Assembly (NCBI GenBank): GCA_900317795.1
Contig: ONIF01000026.1
Location: 748-17,024 of the forward strand
Direction: 5' to 3'
DNA: 16,277 nucleotides
Source of the DNA: an uncultured Eubacteriales bacterium
GTDB taxonomy: Bacteria > Bacillota > Clostridia > Oscillospirales > Acutalibacteraceae
Part shown: positions 13,189 through 16,277 of the stretch, piece after piece
How positions within the stretch are numbered: position 1 is the first letter of the stretch
Layout: each line of letters begins with the position of its first letter
Notes under the pieces: generated by a model
Told to the model about the DNA's origin: nothing
Databases searched by the model: none
Seen by the model: the letters and a program-made list of their open reading frames with translations, nothing else
Made by a program: the position numbers and the translations under genes

Positions 13189-14274
13189 TCACTCCATGTA
13201 CTGAGTGCATTTATCCATAAGCGATATGACATCATTATATGCCACCACATCAAGATGTGCAATGCTGTTTCTTGCATCTTTCACTTTCTCAAGAAATTTC
13301 AGTTCCTTTTTCGTCAATATATCGTTGTTCATGCACAAGTGATAAAGCTGACCTATTTCAAGTTCAAATATATTGCTCGTCTTATACGCTTTCAAGGAAC
13401 AGCCTTTGAGCCTGTCCGGATTTTCCGAAATAAATCCGCTTCTGAACTGTTCTATTATCGGAAAAAGTATTTTTACCTGTGCTTTCCAGAGAGATTTTTT
13501 TACCCTTGTTTCAATGTCATCACACGGGATATTATTTTCTCTGAATATCTTTTTGGCAATATTCAGAGTGTTGACGGGCAGACTGCCTTTATATTCTGCA
13601 AGCTTGCCTGCAATCATGACATTATCGCCTGCAAGTGCCGACGCTGTTTCGGCAATATACTGTTTCTGCTGAATAGAGCAATTCTGCTCGGACAGTATCG
13701 TCATGCACAACATGAGCATATCAAAGTCATTGATATTGGCATCATAGTCTATGATTTCACAACGGCACTCTTTTTCTTTGAGATATTCTTTGATATGCCC
13801 GTCACCGTCTTTTATGAAAAGCACTAATGCACCGTGCTGTTCATCGTACTCGTCAAAGTAGGAATGATACTCCTCCGCAAAGTCTATCCACTTTTCGGGC
13901 GTTTTTGAATAAACCATATCCAGTATGACATTACTCCTGTTCAAAACCGCCCTTGGATTGCGGGCAAGAAATTTTGCAACCGTATTTTCAGCCGACGGCC
14001 AGTATTTGCTTCTTTCCTCGTCATCTCCGCAGTATTTGCGGAGTATATATTCGTTAGGCTCGGAGTGACTTTCGGGCACATCGATAGTGGTTTTCATATT
14101 GGGACTGTCTTTTTCTATATTCTCCACTATATTCTGTATCAGCTCATCTTTCCATGCTATCTCATTTTTATACAGCACAAATGCCGATTTGCCGTCAAGC
14201 ACCGAATAAGTTATATCTTCCGCAAAGTTTGACGGATTTGTCAGGCGTTTCCACCATATTTCCTCTATTCTCAT
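13189..14274 (-). CDS. Unrecognised 361-residue protein with C-terminal HEPN-like domain, partner of the ATPase
   Basis: I do not recognise the whole protein. The N-terminus begins with an aromatic block (IWWKRLTNPSNF, 5-17) and an alpha/beta region to about 205 that includes GKSAFVLYKNEIAW (28-41) and HGALVLFIKDGDGH (146-159); the first GKS is not a proper Walker A, so this could be a degenerate nucleotide-binding fold. The C-terminal third (about 250-361) is helical and ends in the HEPN signature DARNSIAHLDVVAYNDV, with Rx4H at R335-H340 (bases 13255-13272). HEPN domains of this type are often metal-independent RNases or their inactive relatives. The ATG overlaps the stop of the ATPase gene (ATGA at 14271-14274), with GGGAGG ten bases upstream, so the two are translationally coupled and probably one functional unit. 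No signal peptide or membrane segment is seen. An RNase effector under ATPase control is inference. Confidence 0.7.
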   Translation of the reverse strand: MRIEEIWWKRLTNPSNFAEDITYSVLDGKSAFVLYKNEIAWKDELIQNIVENIEKDSPNMKTTIDVPESHSEPNEYILRKYCGDDEERSKYWPSAENTVAKFLARNPRAVLNRSNVILDMVYSKTPEKWIDFAEEYHSYFDEYDEQHGALVLFIKDGDGHIKEYLKEKECRCEIIDYDANINDFDMLMLCMTILSEQNCSIQQKQYIAETASALAGDNVMIAGKLAEYKGSLPVNTLNIAKKIFRENNIPCDDIETRVKKSLWKAQVKILFPIIEQFRSGFISENPDRLKGCSLKAYKTSNIFELEIGQLYHLCMNNDILTKKELKFLEKVKDARNSIAHLDVVAYNDVISLMDKCTQYME

Positions 14275-16277
14275 TCCGCTCTGCCTCCCATGTACTTTGA
14301 AAGCTCTGTATTCACATCTTCCCTCGTACCCAGAAGTTCACGGAATCCCTCCGTTGAGAACATATACAAATCGTCTTTTGAAGTAAGTATATTCAAATCC
14401 CACATTTCTTTGAAAAGCTCCGTTATCTGCTCTCTGCTGTATGCAAGGAGCATATTGATTTCATCACTCTTTGCTTTATTCACGACTTCCTCTATTTTAA
14501 AGCCCGTCTTTCTTTCATTTTCATCTTTATTTTCTTCTTCATAATAGAGATAGGCAAGCACAAGGGCTATGACATAATAAGGACTGTTTTCCTTTCCCTC
14601 AACTTCGAGGGTCATTCTCAGTTTGCCCTTTATCTCGTCTTTGAAATTCGGGTCGGAAAGAACTTTCTTTATGTGGCTTTCGGTTACTTCATAACAGGGA
14701 GTTTCCGTTTCGCTGTATCCCGCATAATCCTCGTTGGTCATGGCAAGAATGAGTTTCTGACCGTAGAGGTGCAGAAGTCCGGGGAAATAATTTGTCTTTG
14801 CAAGAATGAGATTGATAACTTCATCACTGAACACAAATCCCAAATAGGCAAGGCAGTGTGTCAAAAGTTCGGTTGCTTCGGGGCGTTTGAACGGATAGAT
14901 GACGCATGAACCCAGATGTTCAAAGTCATAGTTCTTGGAATAAAACTCATGGTCAAATTTGGAAAGATTATGCAGACCTGCAAGCACAAACTTGAAATTG
15001 GGCGAAAGCATCTCTTTCAGCAAAGTTATCGGGCGATAGTCTATTTCCTTACTGCTTGCAATAAATTCATCTGCCTCGTCAAGCATGAGCAAAAGATAGG
15101 ATATTTTATTCTCGGAATTTTGGTCTTTCAGACGCTTTCTTATATGCATTGCGAGTATATCCCAGTCACTGCACTCCGAACCTTCGGGGAGAATATCATT
15201 CATAACAAGCTCCTGTGATACACGCAGAGCCGCCTCTGTGTAATTTCTGCCCTTTATGCTTATCACAACCGCCCTTTGATATTCGTTTCCGTCTATTTCA
15301 TAAGCTGCCATTTTCAAAAGCGAACTCTTTCCAAGCTGTCTGCCGCCGTAGATGAGATTTGCACCGCTGTATGACTTTATCAGTTCAAGTTCGGCTTGTC
15401 TGCCCGTGAAAAGCTCCGCAGGTATATCAACATTCGCTTTCGGACAGAACGGCTGATTATATGCAAACGGCATTCCCGCAGCCATCAGCATACGGCTTAT
15501 ACTGTTCGCCTGATAGTGCTTTGCAAGGTACAGCAAAAGAACCCTGTCTATCAGCAAAAACGTCTTTGAAAGCGATTTTTCTTCTTTTATCTTTCTTGCA
15601 AAACGTCGTCTTTCCTCTTTGCTCAAAGCCCAGTTAAGCATAACTATCGTATTTTGCGAAACGCTGTTAAGCTCACGGAATTTGTCGATAAGCTGGTCTG
15701 TATTGAAACGCCCGTCAAGGAAAAGCACTCTCATTCCCTCATGCTCCGTAAGAGAGCCGTATGCAGGTATCGGATGGGAATAATTCACCTTTCCTGTTTT
15801 CTTCTTTATTTTCACGTTATACATATCTTCACTCGCAGAGGTAATATCTTTTACTTCCTCAACGGCAAATCCAAGCTGTGAAATGATTTTTGAAATCCTC
15901 TCTGCACCCGCAGGCTTGGAGGCAGGCCAATTCTGTACAAGTGAAGTTCCTCCACGCAGTTCTTTATTTACTCCGTATATGTTGCTGGACTTCTGCAAAG
16001 CCCTTTCAACATTCCTTGTATTGTAATAGGAACAAAGTGCCTTTTGCAGACTGCTGTTGGAATCGGACGAAACAGCCCTGTGCAAAGTTTCATATTCTGC
16101 CATAAAACTCTTGAATATCTCAACAGGCTCTTTGGCAAAGTCCGTGATACTCTTTATATCTCCACGCCTGATACAGTTAAGGATATTTTCCGCTATGGAG
16201 AAATTCCTGTCCTCGATATACTCTTTTATTTTCTCCTTGCTGTATATGCCGAAATCATAGTTTTCGTCATTGGCAAT
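14271..16277 (-). CDS. Large P-loop ATPase of the GGRQLGKS type, N-terminus outside window
   Basis: The frame is open to the right edge, giving 668 visible residues; the ATG at 16103 is internal, because the frame continues for 58 codons before it and no Shine-Dalgarno precedes it. The first 200 or so visible residues are helical and then alpha/beta (GMRVLFLDGRF, NTIVMLNW, KTFLLIDRVLLLYLA), unrecognised. Then come MPFAYNQPFCP and FTGRQAELELI, a lead-in common before STAND-like or archaeal-type ATPase modules. Walker A is GGRQLGKSS (bases 15324-15347) and Walker B is YLLLMLDEADEF; FVLAGLHNLSKF resembles sensor 1, and a helical lid and winged-helix-like C-terminus follow. No membrane segment is seen. 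The HEPN-like gene follows with an ATGA overlap. STAND-type ATPases often act as sensors or switches in defence and signalling; a role in restricting phage or another stress response is inference. Promoter and N-terminal domain lie outside the window. Confidence 0.8.
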   Translation of the reverse strand: MANDENYDFGIYSKEKIKEYIEDRNFSIAENILNCIRRGDIKSITDFAKEPVEIFKSFMAEYETLHRAVSSDSNSSLQKALCSYYNTRNVERALQKSSNIYGVNKELRGGTSLVQNWPASKPAGAERISKIISQLGFAVEEVKDITSASEDMYNVKIKKKTGKVNYSHPIPAYGSLTEHEGMRVLFLDGRFNTDQLIDKFRELNSVSQNTIVMLNWALSKEERRRFARKIKEEKSLSKTFLLIDRVLLLYLAKHYQANSISRMLMAAGMPFAYNQPFCPKANVDIPAELFTGRQAELELIKSYSGANLIYGGRQLGKSSLLKMAAYEIDGNEYQRAVVISIKGRNYTEAALRVSQELVMNDILPEGSECSDWDILAMHIRKRLKDQNSENKISYLLLMLDEADEFIASSKEIDYRPITLLKEMLSPNFKFVLAGLHNLSKFDHEFYSKNYDFEHLGSCVIYPFKRPEATELLTHCLAYLGFVFSDEVINLILAKTNYFPGLLHLYGQKLILAMTNEDYAGYSETETPCYEVTESHIKKVLSDPNFKDEIKGKLRMTLEVEGKENSPYYVIALVLAYLYYEEENKDENERKTGFKIEEVVNKAKSDEINMLLAYSREQITELFKEMWDLNILTSKDDLYMFSTEGFRELLGTREDVNTELSKYMGGRAE

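Noticed and set aside
16101..16103. ATG at 16103 as start of the large ATPase
   Set aside because: The frame is open for 58 more codons to the window edge and no Shine-Dalgarno precedes the ATG, so the gene is cut by the window rather than starting here.

Overview
The window looks like chromosome from a low-GC Gram-positive anaerobe of the Clostridia, most likely a Ruminococcus-type (Oscillospiraceae) genome. The grounds are AT-rich intergenic DNA with Shine-Dalgarno sites of the GGAGG class and consensus sigma-A-like promoters, a V-type ATPase subunit, an FHA-FtsW fusion, and many short dispersed palindromes and heptamer repeats between genes. The species assignment is inference. Both ends of the window cut through genes.

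Left part (1-4851, all minus strand): a GT-C type membrane glycosyltransferase (its C-terminus lies outside the window) preceded by a UDP-galactopyranose-mutase-like FAD protein, with a three-hairpin REP-like element between them; then a terminator; then kptA (tRNA/RNA 2'-phosphotransferase) and nnr (bifunctional NAD(P)HX repair enzyme), which are nearly touching and probably co-transcribed. kptA and the divergent galE (4981-5991, plus) share back-to-back promoters; galE has an exact TTGACA-N17-TATAAT. galE converges on pncC (CinA C-terminal type NMN amidohydrolase, 6107-6598, minus), with hairpins and heptamer repeats between them.

Middle (6750-8696, plus): a three-gene operon made of a CrtO-like membrane acyltransferase, rsmE (16S rRNA U1498 methyltransferase) and a V-type ATPase subunit D gene standing apart from other V-ATPase genes, closed by a strong terminator. 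It converges on a cell-wall pair read on the minus strand (11832 to 8792): an FHA-domain FtsW/RodA glycan polymerase followed by a class B penicillin-binding protein, overlapping by ATGA. Upstream lies a stand-alone PIN-like/NYN-like protein with its own promoter and terminator.

Right part: 12603-13188 holds no gene but is packed with repeats: a 136 bp element with terminal inverted repeats and a nested REP palindrome, a minus-strand terminator, and a 302 bp compound palindrome whose two arms carry different small palindromes at the same place. Beyond it are two ATGA-overlapping minus-strand genes: a large P-loop ATPase of the GGRQLGKS type (its N-terminus lies outside the window) and a 361-residue partner ending in a HEPN-like domain with an Rx4H motif. 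This pair is the best candidate in the window for an uncharacterised system, possibly an ATPase-controlled RNase module in defence or stress; that role is inference from domains and context only.
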